This document shows, piece by piece, positions 14,966 through 31,290 of a stretch of 64,000 nt of DNA; the stretch's first letter is position 1, and every line of letters starts with the position of its first letter. A program made the position numbers and the translations under genes. Origin of the DNA: Monarcha castaneiventris obscurior. Taxonomy: Eukaryota; Chordata; Aves; Passeriformes; Monarchidae. Location: assembly GCA_026261815.1 (NCBI GenBank), contig JAMPIT010000481.1:2975501-3039500 (forward strand). Direction: 5' to 3'. The notes beneath the pieces were generated by a model, which had not been told where the DNA came from, ran no database searches, and was given only the letters and a program-made list of their open reading frames with translations.

Positions 14966-17900
14966 TCACAGGCTTCCTGCTATTAAAAGCCAAATTTAAA
15001 CCCTTTCTACATCAAAAGGGCCTCTGTTGTTGGCAGTAATGCAAAGAATAGAAAATTTGGTGGATACGGCTTCTTCATTATGCTTAAAAGGCAGCTCTTC
15101 CATGTTACAGACTAGGAGCACTGCAAGAATACAGTGGGGCAGCCAAACTCCCATTTTTTTCATGGAATTGCTGCAGGAAGATGTCAGAGGACAGCATGGC
15201 CACCTGAAGCCATTCTGCAAGAGCTGGAAGCAGGCTAAGCCCTTCCAAAAAACTCCATGCAGAAGAACCTGTGCTGTAGAGCACGCCTTGCTTCTCCAAT
15301 GCTCAACTCCCCTTACCAATGCCACAGCACTCTTACATCCCACACACCACCTTCACAACAGCAACAGAAAAAAAAGAAATATATTTCTTTCTCTAATTCA
15401 ACTACAGATTATGAAAGGAACATTGAAAAAAAAATAGTCTTTACTGTAGTTAACTTGCCTACAACTTTAACCACCTTCGCATTAATCTTAGCTTTAACTA
15501 TTCAGCACATTAATTACCTGGAGCACTTGACTCCATACAGTTCCACAAATAATTAATTAGCTAAAGGTATTGGGAATTGGAGTCCCAGAGGAAATTCTAG
15601 TTTTGTAGAACTACGTAGATTTCACCTTGTTAAATGCTACAACAATTCACCTAAAGGCACATGATAACTACATCTATTTAGGGGCAGAATCCTAAATCCA
15701 AACCAAATAAAATCCCCTCACACTCACTTGAAGTAGGGCCAGCATTTTTAGCACTGGATATCCTGTTTAGTCACCAGAAAGAAGAGTAACACTGAATAAA
15801 AACTTTTGATTCCCTCATTCATAGCATTAGATGTTTTTCCTAACAGGTATCCCTCTCTCTGCCTCAAACATCCATTGCCGAAGGGCAACCAAACCAAAGG
15901 CAAACAATTTTTAGACAGGACTTTAAACTGGATTTCTTTCAAAGCAGAAGAATAAGCTGCACCAACAGAAATAATTCCAAACTAGTTACGTACAAGTACA
16001 TGAAAATTAAAGAAAAGTCTCCTCATCTGCAGCATGTTACTGTTTTCACCACCTCTCTCCTCCTATTCATCACATCAGCTGTGGTGTTGTATGCAAACAC
16101 GTTTATGTTCCAGAGCAACTGATCAGGACATGAAGAGAAGTAATGCTTTGCTCTTTCTACCCTTCCAAAAAAACTTCCATGCTATTTCTCTCATTAGCTG
16201 AATCCCACATCATTCTTCCACAGGGTAAGCAGCGCAGAAAGGGAATGAATCAGGCAAAAAGGGTAACAGAAAGCGAGACAACACAGAGAGCAGTTAGTTA
16301 TTTGGAAGAAAATACAAGTTACTTAAGGACAGATGTGTAACTTGCAAGAATTTCAGAACACTGAAAAACAGCCTGTTCCCTGCTGTAAAGTATATGTTAT
16401 GATCTACTGATTAATTTTGGCAGTAGAACCCCAAAAATGATGCGTTGTAACTTACTCCTTGTACACTTTAAATATACCACACTTCTGCATTGGATTTTTA
16501 TGCACCTCAGTATTCCAACACTACGACCCACCAAAGGACAAGGGACAAAATGCCATGGGTGGACAATCCACAGCTCCTGAGCCCAGGCAGCTCCCCTGCA
16601 ATTCTCACACGGTTCCTGCACCAGGATATGCCCTGTGATTGGCAGCAGGGCTGTGCTGGCACAGGGCTGCCCCGTAATCCAAATCCCTTGCTATGAGAAG
16701 GCAGAAGCCAGCAGAGCCTCCTGAGGCCAAACTTGCCATGTTGCCCTGGATTCCAGCTGCAGGCTCAGCTCTGCCCAAACCTACAGGGCACAGTGAGACA
16801 CTCGAGGAAACCGCTGCTACTGCAAATCCCAGTGTGTCCCAGTCCCTCACCAGTTCTGCACAGGTCTCTGGGCTCCCAGTTCCACACAGATTTGGGTAAG
16901 TAGCTTGTAGGGCTGAAGTTATCTACCCATCTCATACATCATCCATTACACAGCATCATTATCCTTTTAAGAGCATCCATGTGCTTAAAAATCTAGAAAA
17001 ACCGTGTTGATCAAATGGATTGATACTTTCAAAGGTACCAGGGATCCTTCACTTCCACTTTCATTTATGAACTTTTTACTCAGCACCCAATATTGAGAAC
17101 TGCTCAGCCAAGTCAGCTCATGGAAGTCTTTGAAGTCACACAAGTCTTTTAAGAGGTTTCTCGTAACAAGAGCAGCCTAAAGGACAGAGACAGCTCAGCA
17201 GTAACAGGATGCAGGACTAGGCACTTATGAAAAAAGTTATTTTGGAAAAGGAAAATCTTCGTTAAAAAGAGGAGCTAAAAACATGTAGCACGTAATGCAT
17301 TTATTATGAATCAGTCTGAACTTTCATCCAAAAGACTGTGTACCTTATCCTGAGCTATCATTTGCTGATTAGGAAGAAGTACTGTTCAGGCTCCTTGGCT
17401 AAACTTTTAGCTCAGATATTCTTATTAAAGAATTAACTACTGGAAGACTAATGAAAGCTTAACCTTTCCAAAAAGGCAGGATTCACAAAATACAATGATA
17501 CCACTAAAAGCTAAAGGATGGCAATACAAAACTGTTACGTTTGAAAACAAGCAAGACAAAACTAGCAATACAATCTAAAAAGAAGGGGGGGAACAAGCAC
17601 AGAAAATAAGCTTTGAAATTTGAACACTTTGATTCAATTAGTATTAATTTAGCAGGTTTTGATATACACACATACATAATTGCAAACATAAATTAACATA
17701 CAGAAGACTCTCTTCCTACTCTCTAGTAAAGTTAGTAGAAAAGTTAGCAAACAGAAATTTTTCTCAGACAAAGGACAAGATATCCATTTTCCCTATCTTA
17801 ATGCCATTCCCCTCCTCACAACTGCCAAATAACTGAACAGATATTAGGTGCAAAAATATAAAAGCTTTTAGAAAGATAATTTAATACAAACATCTGGACA

Positions 17901-18358
17901 AGCAAACACAACAAAATCCCCAAAATTCAGAGTATTATTTCATTCTGTGAGGAGACAGAAAATAAAGCCTTACTTGCTCTAAATAAAGAAAATTGTGCTC
18001 ATTTTGTACACTGACACAAGGCATGTTTACAGCAAAATGAATCAATGTGCTATAGCTGAGGTAAATCATTGTCAGCCATGTTGTGAAAGAAACTGCAGTT
18101 CACAAACCCACAAAACTCAAGACTTAATCAAATCAGCTCTGCCTTGATATAAATAATTTTACACTGCTAGATCTTACTTATGATTGGTGCCTGACTTCTT
18201 CAGGTTAAAGTCTATTAATCTCATCTAAAAATACACATCCAAATTCTAGAGACAGTGAAACAGCAGCAAGAGGAAAACACACAAGATATAAGCCAGGAGC
18301 AGTGACTGCGGCGCAAAGGAGGAAGGTACGTTGTAAAGTGAAAAAGCAAATGCACTTA

Positions 18359-22598
<4,240 letters not shown>

Positions 22599-22915
22599 CT
22601 AGAGGCAGCAGAAATGCCCCCCCCCGCGCCGCACGCACAGGAACAAATCCAGCTTCAGTGCCACCCCCAAAAAAATAATAATCCTCTTTAGATCCAAAGG
22701 CACGGGCTCCAGGCGCGGAAACCTCCCCAAATCCTCGGCGGGGAGGATCGGGAAACGTCTCTTCCTCGCCTCTCCCCCCGTGCCGCGGGGGTCACGCAGC
22801 CCCGGTCCCTTCCCTCGCCGGCCGCCGCAGCTCCTCGCCCTCCGGCCGCCGCGGGTCCTTCCTCCCGCACCGGGGCGGGGGGGTCCAAGCCAAACCCCCC
22901 TCCTTTTTTTTCTCC

Positions 22916-22933
22916 TTTTTTTTTTTTTTTTTT
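22916..22933. repeat. poly(T) tract in CpG island
   Basis: An 18-base T run, poly(A) on the GNAS sense strand, about 690 bp upstream of the start codon. It is the first of three A/T homopolymers inside the island. Confidence 0.9.
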
Positions 22934-23033
22934 CTTTTCCTCCCCTCTCCTTGCTGCTGCTCTTTTCACATGCGGTTTCCAGGCGGCTGAATCCTCTCGG
23001 CAAGAAGAAAATACAAAATAAAATTTAAAAGAG

Positions 23034-23048
23034 AAAAAAAAAAAAAAA
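23034..23048. repeat. poly(A) tract in CpG island
   Basis: A 15-base A run about 810 bp upstream of the GNAS start codon, with AT-rich DNA to its left and a GC-rich segment to its right. Confidence 0.9.
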
Positions 23049-23135
23049 GAGCGCCCGTTTGCTCTCTGCCCCGAGCAGAACCTGTCCCTCACGGGCGGAT
23101 TTTTCCCCGGCTTATTTTTCCTGCTCTCTCCCGCA

Positions 23136-23155
23136 TTTTTTTTTTTTTTCCCTTT

Positions 23156-23187
<32 letters not shown>
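23136..23187. repeat. long poly(T) tract, interrupted
   Basis: Two T runs of 14 and 30 bases are separated by a short CCC-TTT-CC interruption. Together they form the longest homopolymer region in the window, about 910-965 bp upstream of the GNAS ATG. Confidence 0.9.
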
Positions 23188-23640
23188 CCCTTCCCCTATT
23201 GAGCGGCTCCGCGGCGGCGGAGCGCGGGGTGGGGCGAGCGGGCCCACACTGCACGCCGGGAGCGAGCGGGGCCGCTCACATGATGCCCGCGTCACCCCGC
23301 GCCGCCGCCGGCGCCCTCTTCGAACCGGCCCCGCCGCCGCCCGGGGCCCCGCGGCCGCCCCGCAGCCTCCGGCGGCACCGAGCCACCCGCAGCTGGCCTC
23401 GGAGTGAACGGCGTCCGGAATAAATCGTCACGGGAGCCGTGCCCCGCGGCGCCTTGTGATTGAAAATAATGAGTGTGGAAGTTACGGTGGGGAATGGTTT
23501 GTGCCTGGGGTTTGGGTGGGTGGATGCGCCTCCCGGGCGCGGGGCTGCTCGCTCGCACCCCGCGGTTCGCCGGGCTCCATCCCGGCCAGGACGGGGGGCT
23601 CAGGGTACCTGGGGATGCCTTCTGCACCAGCAGAGTAACG

Positions 23641-26600
23641 CTGGATGCGCACACTTGCTTCTCCATATGGTTTTACCCCGTGTCTAGCTCCATTCTCTTC
23701 TCTAAAACATGTTTTGGAAACCCCATTACAAAAATTACACAACTTATCAGTTGCACCAGGAAAACAAAGCCTGGCGCTTTGCTCTCTGTATAACCCTGCT
23801 CACTAAAATACACAGGTCGTTTTTCTCTATGCACGCACCCCCACACATGAGTTAGTGAAATGTCCTTTACTATACAAATATTATTTACCTTCATTTGCAA
23901 AATTCGATTATCTACCACACCGTTCCCACGAACACACCTTCTTACATCATTCAGTTACTATATTTAGAAACACCCACAGTAAAATAATTATGTGAATAGA
24001 GCAAACAACTAGGAGGTCATAGCTAATGTCATCAAATACATCTGTTGAGCTGCCCTTGCTGAAAGAGGGGGGGACCTCAGGAGAAACAGGGAACATCACA
24101 ATCATTATTTTTAAATGCCACAGAGCCTAAGAGTTCTGGAGTCACTGGAGGAGAGACTCTTACTGGTGTCTCTAGGTGTTCTTTTAGGCTAAGAGCAGTT
24201 TTGAAAGGTCTTAGAGGAACTTGGCTCAGCAATGCCCAGATTGATCTGAAGCAAAGATGGTAATAATTTCTTGTATCTTTTATAGGTTATTTATTTGTAT
24301 AGTTTCATATAATACACAATATTCAAATATATTTTGACTGTGGGGTTTACAAGGCATAAAGGACACAAAAAAGCAGAATTCAGACTGAAAATTATAAAGC
24401 CTCATACTTTTTTTATGGTTTCAGGTATGGAGAGAATGCAGAAATGCCAGTACCTGTCACCTCACACAGGAGGGAAAATCTGCCCCGTCCTCCAGGCTTT
24501 GCTTCCCTCCGGGTCCCATCTGGGGGGAAGGGAGCCCGTCTCAAGCTCAAAACGTGAAGGAATACACAAATAAGATGAAAATCATTGTTGGAGATATACA
24601 AAAGGCTAAAATCTTGGTGAATGGTGTCTGTACAGGACGGGTAAATATGCCGAAGCATCCAAGGACGAGGGAGTCATGGCTGTGTAAATGCTGTTGTCCA
24701 GCAGTGCACACCCATCCCTTCCCAAACAGAAACCAGGACAGGCTCTGCGAGGTTAAACTCTGACAGGAATCGCTGCTGCCCTGCTGTAGATACCCTGTGC
24801 CTCTGTCTCGAGGCTAAGCAAAGCATGAGGTAGCTGAAAAAGAAAAACACACTCAGCTAATTCACAAAGCTCCCAGTTACTTACAACAGAATTAAGAATT
24901 AGCTCCTTGTATTACAAGTGTTACTAAAGTGTGAAAGTGTCAAAAGCTACAGAAAACAAAAAGAAAACTCCCACATTGTGTAACTTATCAGCAATTACAG
25001 ACTTTTTTTGTCTTTCTGAAATATGACAGGACTCAGGACATGAGGCACCACCCACACTTCACAAACCCACAAAACCTTGCCTCGAGTTTTTTCACTGCTG
25101 TCCTGCTTAGGAGCCCATCATTTGAAGAGTGAGCATACCAACACATTAGCTGTTCTCACTCTTTTTTATTTGTTTAAATAACATAATGCTGCTAATGTGT
25201 CTTGGGAGTAAATTGTGTTTCTTATTGGAACTAGTTCCATTAGCTTCCATCTTGTAAAAATCCATTTTCTTGGGGAACTTCAGTTTCACGAGACTCCTGC
25301 CATCAGAAGGATAAGTGCAGGCACAATGTGACCCCTGACTCACCATAGAATTAAAACTCACTTACGAAGAACCTGCAGCCTTAGGAAAAAATAACGCAAA
25401 GATGAAATAACTATATTGTATGGGCATAGATCCTCTGTGATAAATGTCTAGTTGAAGTTTGAAAATAGGGTGTTAAAGGACACTGCTGCATGTTAAATGA
25501 AAATGTTTTCCAAAAAGGTAAGGTAACAAGAACGTGGAAATGGCTGTAAAAGAACATCAGAAGACTTACAGCTATTGACTCAATCCTGCACTATTTAAAT
25601 TAGTGGGAAATACAAGGTTGCACACAGAAGATTACAAGTATTGCACACTTACAGATTAAATTCAGATTCACTGATATTCCTTCTGTGTTTGAATAGAATA
25701 GAGGCTGTTGTTCTTTATTTTTCAGTCTAAAGTAAAGGCAAAGACTCTGACACACCAACATGCATCTCGGTGTAAGGATTTCACAAAAAGAGCAGAGGGT
25801 TTGGTAGTGTGGAACTATTCTGCTGTTTTCATTTCTCAAACCAGAAAGGATCTCATGAGGAGAGGCAGCAGGATAACTCAAAGCAATAATATTTCAATTG
25901 ACCATTTGGGAGAAAAGGAGGATGTACAAAAGTTCCTTGTATCTATAATCCATTTCAGACCACTTGATAGCTTTAGCTAATAGATTTTTAGTCCCATTGA
26001 CCTATTTTTTATTACATCCTAATGAAAATCATCAGATCTCTTAATTCCCTTAACTTCTTTTTTGAAAGATGAATTCTTTTTCTGTTTTCCTTACACAGCT
26101 TTTGCCCCAAAATTTACTCCCTGGTGTCTGAGAATGAAGAAGGATTTGTAACAATATCCTAATCCTGTAAATAAACCTGAACTTTACTCAGTTGAGCAGT
26201 CCTATTGAAGTGCATAACTTATGCAGACTTTACTCTTCCCAGCTAGGACAACTGTATTAGCTTAATTTAGAAATGGGTAAAAATATTTAGATATAAAGTG
26301 GAAGCAGACTTTCAATAGCAGTAGGAGAGAGAACTTGTTGAAAAGTTCACATCTTTTATGCTTCCCCCACTCTATACACATAAACTTCTGTACTTTTAAT
26401 ATTTACATGTAATACCTGCTGATATAATTACCCAAGAGGACCTCAAGAAAAATACTACCTTTTTACTTTATATCTGACAGACTGTTACATGTATTTCAAT
26501 GCATTTTCCTTGTGGTAGTCTCCCTTCTTGTGCATGAGAATATTCACACTTGTATAGGTAAGAGACAAGGAAATACTGTTGTAAAATTCACAAACGTTGG

Positions 26601-29600
26601 CTGGAAATGTAGATGCAAGGCTTGGTTTGGAGTTACTATTACCTTAACAGAGTAGATTCTAAGCCTTTTGAAAAAAGGCTTTTCAGACACATATTTCATG
26701 TTGTTCTGTTCTTTTCTCTTTTTAACTAAATGGATAAAACTTCCTGCTTACAGTTCTGATGTTGCATCAGTTTTACTCTCAATTGACCAGAATCAGGCTC
26801 TGAATTCACTCGAGTTACTCTTTGTATTTACAGCTGATTATGAGACACAGATCAGACATCCATCTTACCCCACAGCTTCCTCCCAAACCCTCCAGGTGAC
26901 AAACACCCTTATTTCCTATTGCAAATAATTCACTTTTGTTAGTGAGTTGAAGGCACTGAGCACTTGGATGCCTCCAGTAAAGAAGAAATGGTTAACTGAT
27001 TTTCGGATGGGACATTTGTGCAGTTCCTTATGGGCTCTTGCTGCCCACAGTGAATGTGACCTCGTAAACTTTTGGCTGTGAACTGTGGGGGTGGAGTTGT
27101 GACCAAGCCAATGTGCTCATTTGGAAGAGAAGACACAGACGACATCTCGCTCCAGCATCCCTTAGCAACTGGACTGAAATGGCACTGCAGCCTCTGAGGA
27201 GGTTGTCAGCCTTCCTCGCCTCTGGAATAGCCTGTATTTCAGTTCCTCCCACGGCTCAAGAGACACAGCAGAGAGGACAACATTTGTAGCTCAGAAAGTA
27301 AAAGCCACGGCACTGATCTAATTGTACAATTTCCTTTGTTTGTTTGTAGGAAATAGTGTATTTTCAGCAAGCTTTTTCCATGGAAGGATACAGAACTCAA
27401 CCTGGGGGACACATGAAACAAATGGTTCTTAGAGCAACACCTGGATTTTTTTTCAGGAGCCTACATTACCCCATGCTTCATTTTGCTGTCCTACAAATCC
27501 ACAGTGCCGTGGCTGAGCAGTTGGAACTGACCTCCCTCTTTTAAAAGCAGGGATTAACTCAGGAACAGATTGACTCTTTCAGTTAAAGGACATTTTTTAA
27601 TAGCACACACTGTATATTTTTGTGTATGGATACCTCTCTGGCTTGAAGTTAGTTAAATATAGGGTCTTCATCCTGGACTGGTAGTTGAGTATCAAACCTA
27701 CCAACCTCAATGTATTTAATCCCCAGTAAACTTAATCTTTTAGTTACAGATAAGGATTAATTAAGGTTCTGATTTAGACTTAGATCAGTGGGGTTTTTTC
27801 ATCTAAAAAAAACTGCCATGGCTTCTTGCAGTGACTCAGGTCTGCTGCTCATGTTTTCCTTAGATGGAGCCATCCTCCACGAGCTATCGAGCTATCGTGC
27901 TGAAAATCCTTTGGACTCTGGGAAGAACGAAACGTGGTGATAAAAAGGGAGACGGTTTCAAAGTCTCCAAATTACCCTTTGACCTGCTGAACAAGGAACC
28001 CTTGAGTAATCTCAAGCCCGTTTAAAGGAGAAACAAACAAATTAAAGCCAAACAATAATCTAAAAAGGAAAACCAAAGCAAACAGATTGGAATTGGAGCA
28101 AGAATTCAATGTGGGGTTTTTTTTTTCATCTGTTTCCTTTGTGGGGGCCAGAACAAAAATCACTTTAAAAAGCATTCAGAGGTAAACAAGGTAGGAAATG
28201 TAGCCATTACCAATCCAACCCTGGGAGGGCAAAGCAGGATCATCACGTGAAAGGACAAGTTTGTCTGTTAGATGGGAAGAAGTGAGTGCAATGAAACGAG
28301 CATTGTCAGGGAGGAATTAATGCACCACTAATGTATTCAATAAAGAACAAACACAAAACACTTAACTACAGATACTCCAAAACAAACAGAATGAAAAGGA
28401 GATACTTCTCTCTCTGGCAAAGAAGAAGAATTTTTCCATACAGAAATTCTAAACTTAAAAGGGATTTTTGTTTTGTTTTTAAATAAAAACAAGCCCAAAG
28501 TCCACTAATACAATTAACCAAGATCTTCCTTTAAACCAAAGAAAAGAAACCCCTTGCCTCCCTCCTTTCACTTCCAGGCTTTCCCTCAGAAACATTAAAA
28601 GACACTTAAAGGAACTCACGGAATTATGAAAATAACACACTGAGCAAGAGCTTTTCACTTAGTAGCTTTTCTTATTTTCATGCAGTTCTTTCTCTTGATA
28701 TTCCTTCTCACTCCTCATGCATTCTGCACTGCACTTTATTAAAAAAGAAAAAAGCCAAAGCCCTCTTATGTAACAGAAGTAGCAGCACATCCTAGTGCTC
28801 CACATAACACATATGGAATGCCGATTAAAAAAAAAAATTTGGAACAAGTATTTTCTCATATTTAGTTTCAGTATTTGTCAACATTCACTGCAGACCTACC
28901 CCTGACTGCAAACTTTTTTCATAAAGAAATATCCTGCCTTAATCCTTGTTACGTTTGGGTCGCAAAGCCCAGGGAGGCAGTTGTAGCAAGAGACTGTTTT
29001 CTAAATACTGGTTATAGTTAATTCCTGCAAAGAAGCACGAAACTGCCAAGCTTTCCTCCTGCCCGGGGGTCAGCAGAGGAGAGGAGGCTCCTGCCTTCAC
29101 CTCCCCAGCGCACAGGGCAGCCCAGCTGGGGCTGAGCCTGACCCAGCCTGACTCCGGGAGCTCGGTGAGCCATCCCTCCATGCCAATATTGTTTATTACT
29201 GACACTGCATTCTCATTTTATGGTGCATAACAGGAAAGGGAATAAGAAGATTGTTAAAATAGTTCTTGCTAAGTTGTCACACAGGTTTTAATGTGCTGTA
29301 AACATTCCTCTCCTTCTTTTACATTTTTTTAAATAGAATGACGTCCAGGCTTTCATGCTCAAAATAACTTTACATTTTAGTGCTAGCAAACCACAATACT
29401 CTCAATACCAGGAGCTATTAGAGACGATCTGCAACGAAAACAGGACTGTGATTTTGCTAGTCTGTCTCTGCATTGCTAAAGGCCTAAAACTGTTCCTTTT
29501 GAAAAAGGGTATCTTCTCCCATCTTTTTCTTTAGATGAAAAAACGTTAAGTCTAGGTCCTAAGATTACATACTGACACAGTTATAGAATAGGGGTCTTTT

Positions 29601-29690
29601 GTACCCTGTTTTTCCTGGAAGAATCTGTCTGTCTGGCAAACTAACAGCACCATTACGTCTTAAGTGCCTTGATGTTAAATTAGAGTGCCC
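23641..29690. other. GNAS 5' flank, no gene seen
   Basis: Mostly AT-rich DNA with short ORFs in every frame and none resembling a protein family I know. The region just upstream of the promoter, where mammals carry the A/B alternative first exon, shows no separate CpG-rich exon; the only GC-richer patch is around 24.48-24.55 kb. No RNA gene or mobile element is recognisable. Confidence 0.6.
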
Positions 29691-29694
29691 CACG

Positions 29695-29706
29695 CGCCCT
29701 AGGGCG
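29695..29706. repeat. 12-bp perfect palindrome
   Basis: CGCCCTAGGGCG is its own reverse complement. It sits about 95 bp left of the hairpin at 29801. No function is assigned. Confidence 0.7.
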
Positions 29707-29800
29707 GTTGCAGAATTTAGACCCTTTTTGCAGTGAAAAAGTCTTTCTGGTGTGGGGGGGGGTTTGTGTCTGTTAGATTTTAGAAATGTATATGAACCAA

Positions 29801-29835
29801 TTCACTGTGCACCAAGGCTTTAGGTGCACAGTGAA
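29801..29835. repeat. Perfect 13-bp inverted repeat (hairpin)
   Basis: The arm TTCACTGTGCACC (29801-29813) is followed by a 9-base loop and the exact reverse complement GGTGCACAGTGAA (29823-29835). It could be a DNA cruciform or RNA hairpin, the remnant of a foldback element, or a paired transcription-factor site. No run of T or A follows that would suggest a Pol III terminator. Confidence 0.85.
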
Positions 29836-30134
29836 AAGTTTTCTTTGTTGCTCTATCTCAGGCAAAGCCAGGAAAGAGATCCATGGCCAGGGCTGTGGGA
29901 AGCACGCAGGAGCTGGATCAGAACCTGTGGTCCAGCACTGGATTTTGCCTCTGCAACATCAAAACCAGCAGAGGTGAAGGATTATCCCCTCGTGTGGACC
30001 CAGCTGGGGGATGATCAGACGTGTCTGAATGCTCACAAACTGTGAATGGAGACAAGATGAGCGTGGGGATTAAACAGGGGAACAGGATCCAGCAGACCTG
30101 ATCTACTGCAGATGATTCAATCCAGCACAGCCAC

Positions 30135-30335
30135 CGATCCGTGGGTGACCTTGGACGAGCCACTTCCCTTTTTTGTGCCTCTTTGTCCAGCTATCTTTTA
30201 TCTGCCTCTCTCTTACAGGTTGTGAGCTGTTTGCTTCCGACATGTCTGCACAGCACTGAGAACCAAGGGGCCCTGGTCTCACTGGTGACCTTTAAGCCCT
30301 TCTGCTACATGTTTCATCATAAAATAATTATTCAA
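30135..30335 (+). mobile_element. Ancient MIR/L2-tail type SINE remnant
   Basis: The order of words matches the body and tail of amniote MIR-like SINEs as I remember them: GGGTGACCTTGG, then a CACTTCCCT...TGTGCCTC block, then a TGTGAGCT...TGTCTGCACAGCACTGAGAACC...GGGGCCCTGGTC tail. Similar sequences are common in turtles and crocodiles and rare, decayed fossils in birds. The 5' tRNA-like part is not clear. Divergence is high, so the exact subfamily is left open. Confidence 0.6.
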
Positions 30336-30779
30336 AAAGGAAGCAAGTTTTTTTAATAGCCTGTCTTCCTTTTCTTAACACCACTTAGACATTTTCAGCA
30401 ACATTTAATGAGGAAAAAAAATAGGCTTCATTCAAAATCTTAGTGCTGTTTCTCTTAAATGAAAATGGTGAGAAAGCTGCTAGTACTCTGTCAAGTCCGT
30501 CTCCCACAGGCCCTCCAGCAAAACCAGGGAAAGCTAGAACCAGCATGCTTGCTACATTACATTCAAAGTACCAGACAAAGATACTTTTTTATTTTAAAAA
30601 TAGGAAAAAAAAACGCCTGCACACTTCTCAGTCTTTCTTTGCCCACCACGAAGCACCCACCAGGACAGAAATGCGGTGCCGTGTTCTTCTGCAGGTCACT
30701 CCCAGTTTGCTTTATGCTCTCTGGTGTTACAATAACGAATTTGTTTTTCCATTGCTCCCTTGTCTAACTGTGACCTGTT

Positions 30780-31290
30780 CCCTTCTGAAGCAATCGGCTT
30801 TTTACAGCTCCGTCTCCGCTGTGCAAACAGAGAAGGAGCACGGCCGAGCCCCCGGAGCTCAGGGGCCAGGAGCTGCCTGCACCCCGGACCTGGAGCCGCT
30901 TCCCGGCTGCCATCCCCAGAGAATGAGCTCCCCAAAATCTCCCACTGCCCACGGCCAGCCCCCTCCCCTCCGCTCGGTGGGATCACAGCCATTTCAGCAT
31001 TCCCATGTTTGATGGAAAGCCCGTGGAACATCCAGGGAGCCAGGGGTGCTGTGAGGGGCCGGGGATTCGAGGGCTTTGGGCCTGCTGCCACCGCCTCTGC
31101 GGCCCCATAAAACACGAGAGTGGCTGATAACCCGGCCTGCCCTCAGCCCCAGCCCTGGGGTGGCAGTGGGCAGCTCCTGTCCCCTCCAGCCCTGTGCCAG
31201 GGGCACCTGGAAGGTGCCGGATCCCCCCAGCCCCAGGCTGAAGGCAGGGCCCTCCTGCCTGGCTGCACTTCACACCCTATATATAAAATA
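30780..31290. other. GC-rich patch upstream of GNAS
   Basis: About 500 bp of raised GC content with scattered CG dinucleotides, between AT-rich flanks, about 8.6-9.1 kb upstream of the GNAS start codon. Overlapping ORFs on both strands (for example 30443-31012 plus and 30696-31115 minus) have no recognisable domains and look like a by-product of composition. It could be a weak CpG island, an old exon or a GC-biased patch. Confidence 0.4.

Noticed and set aside
30443..31115. ORFs of 189 (plus) and 139 (minus) codons
   Set aside because: They overlap on opposite strands in a GC-rich patch, show no domain or splice structure, and vary in composition as expected of chance ORFs.
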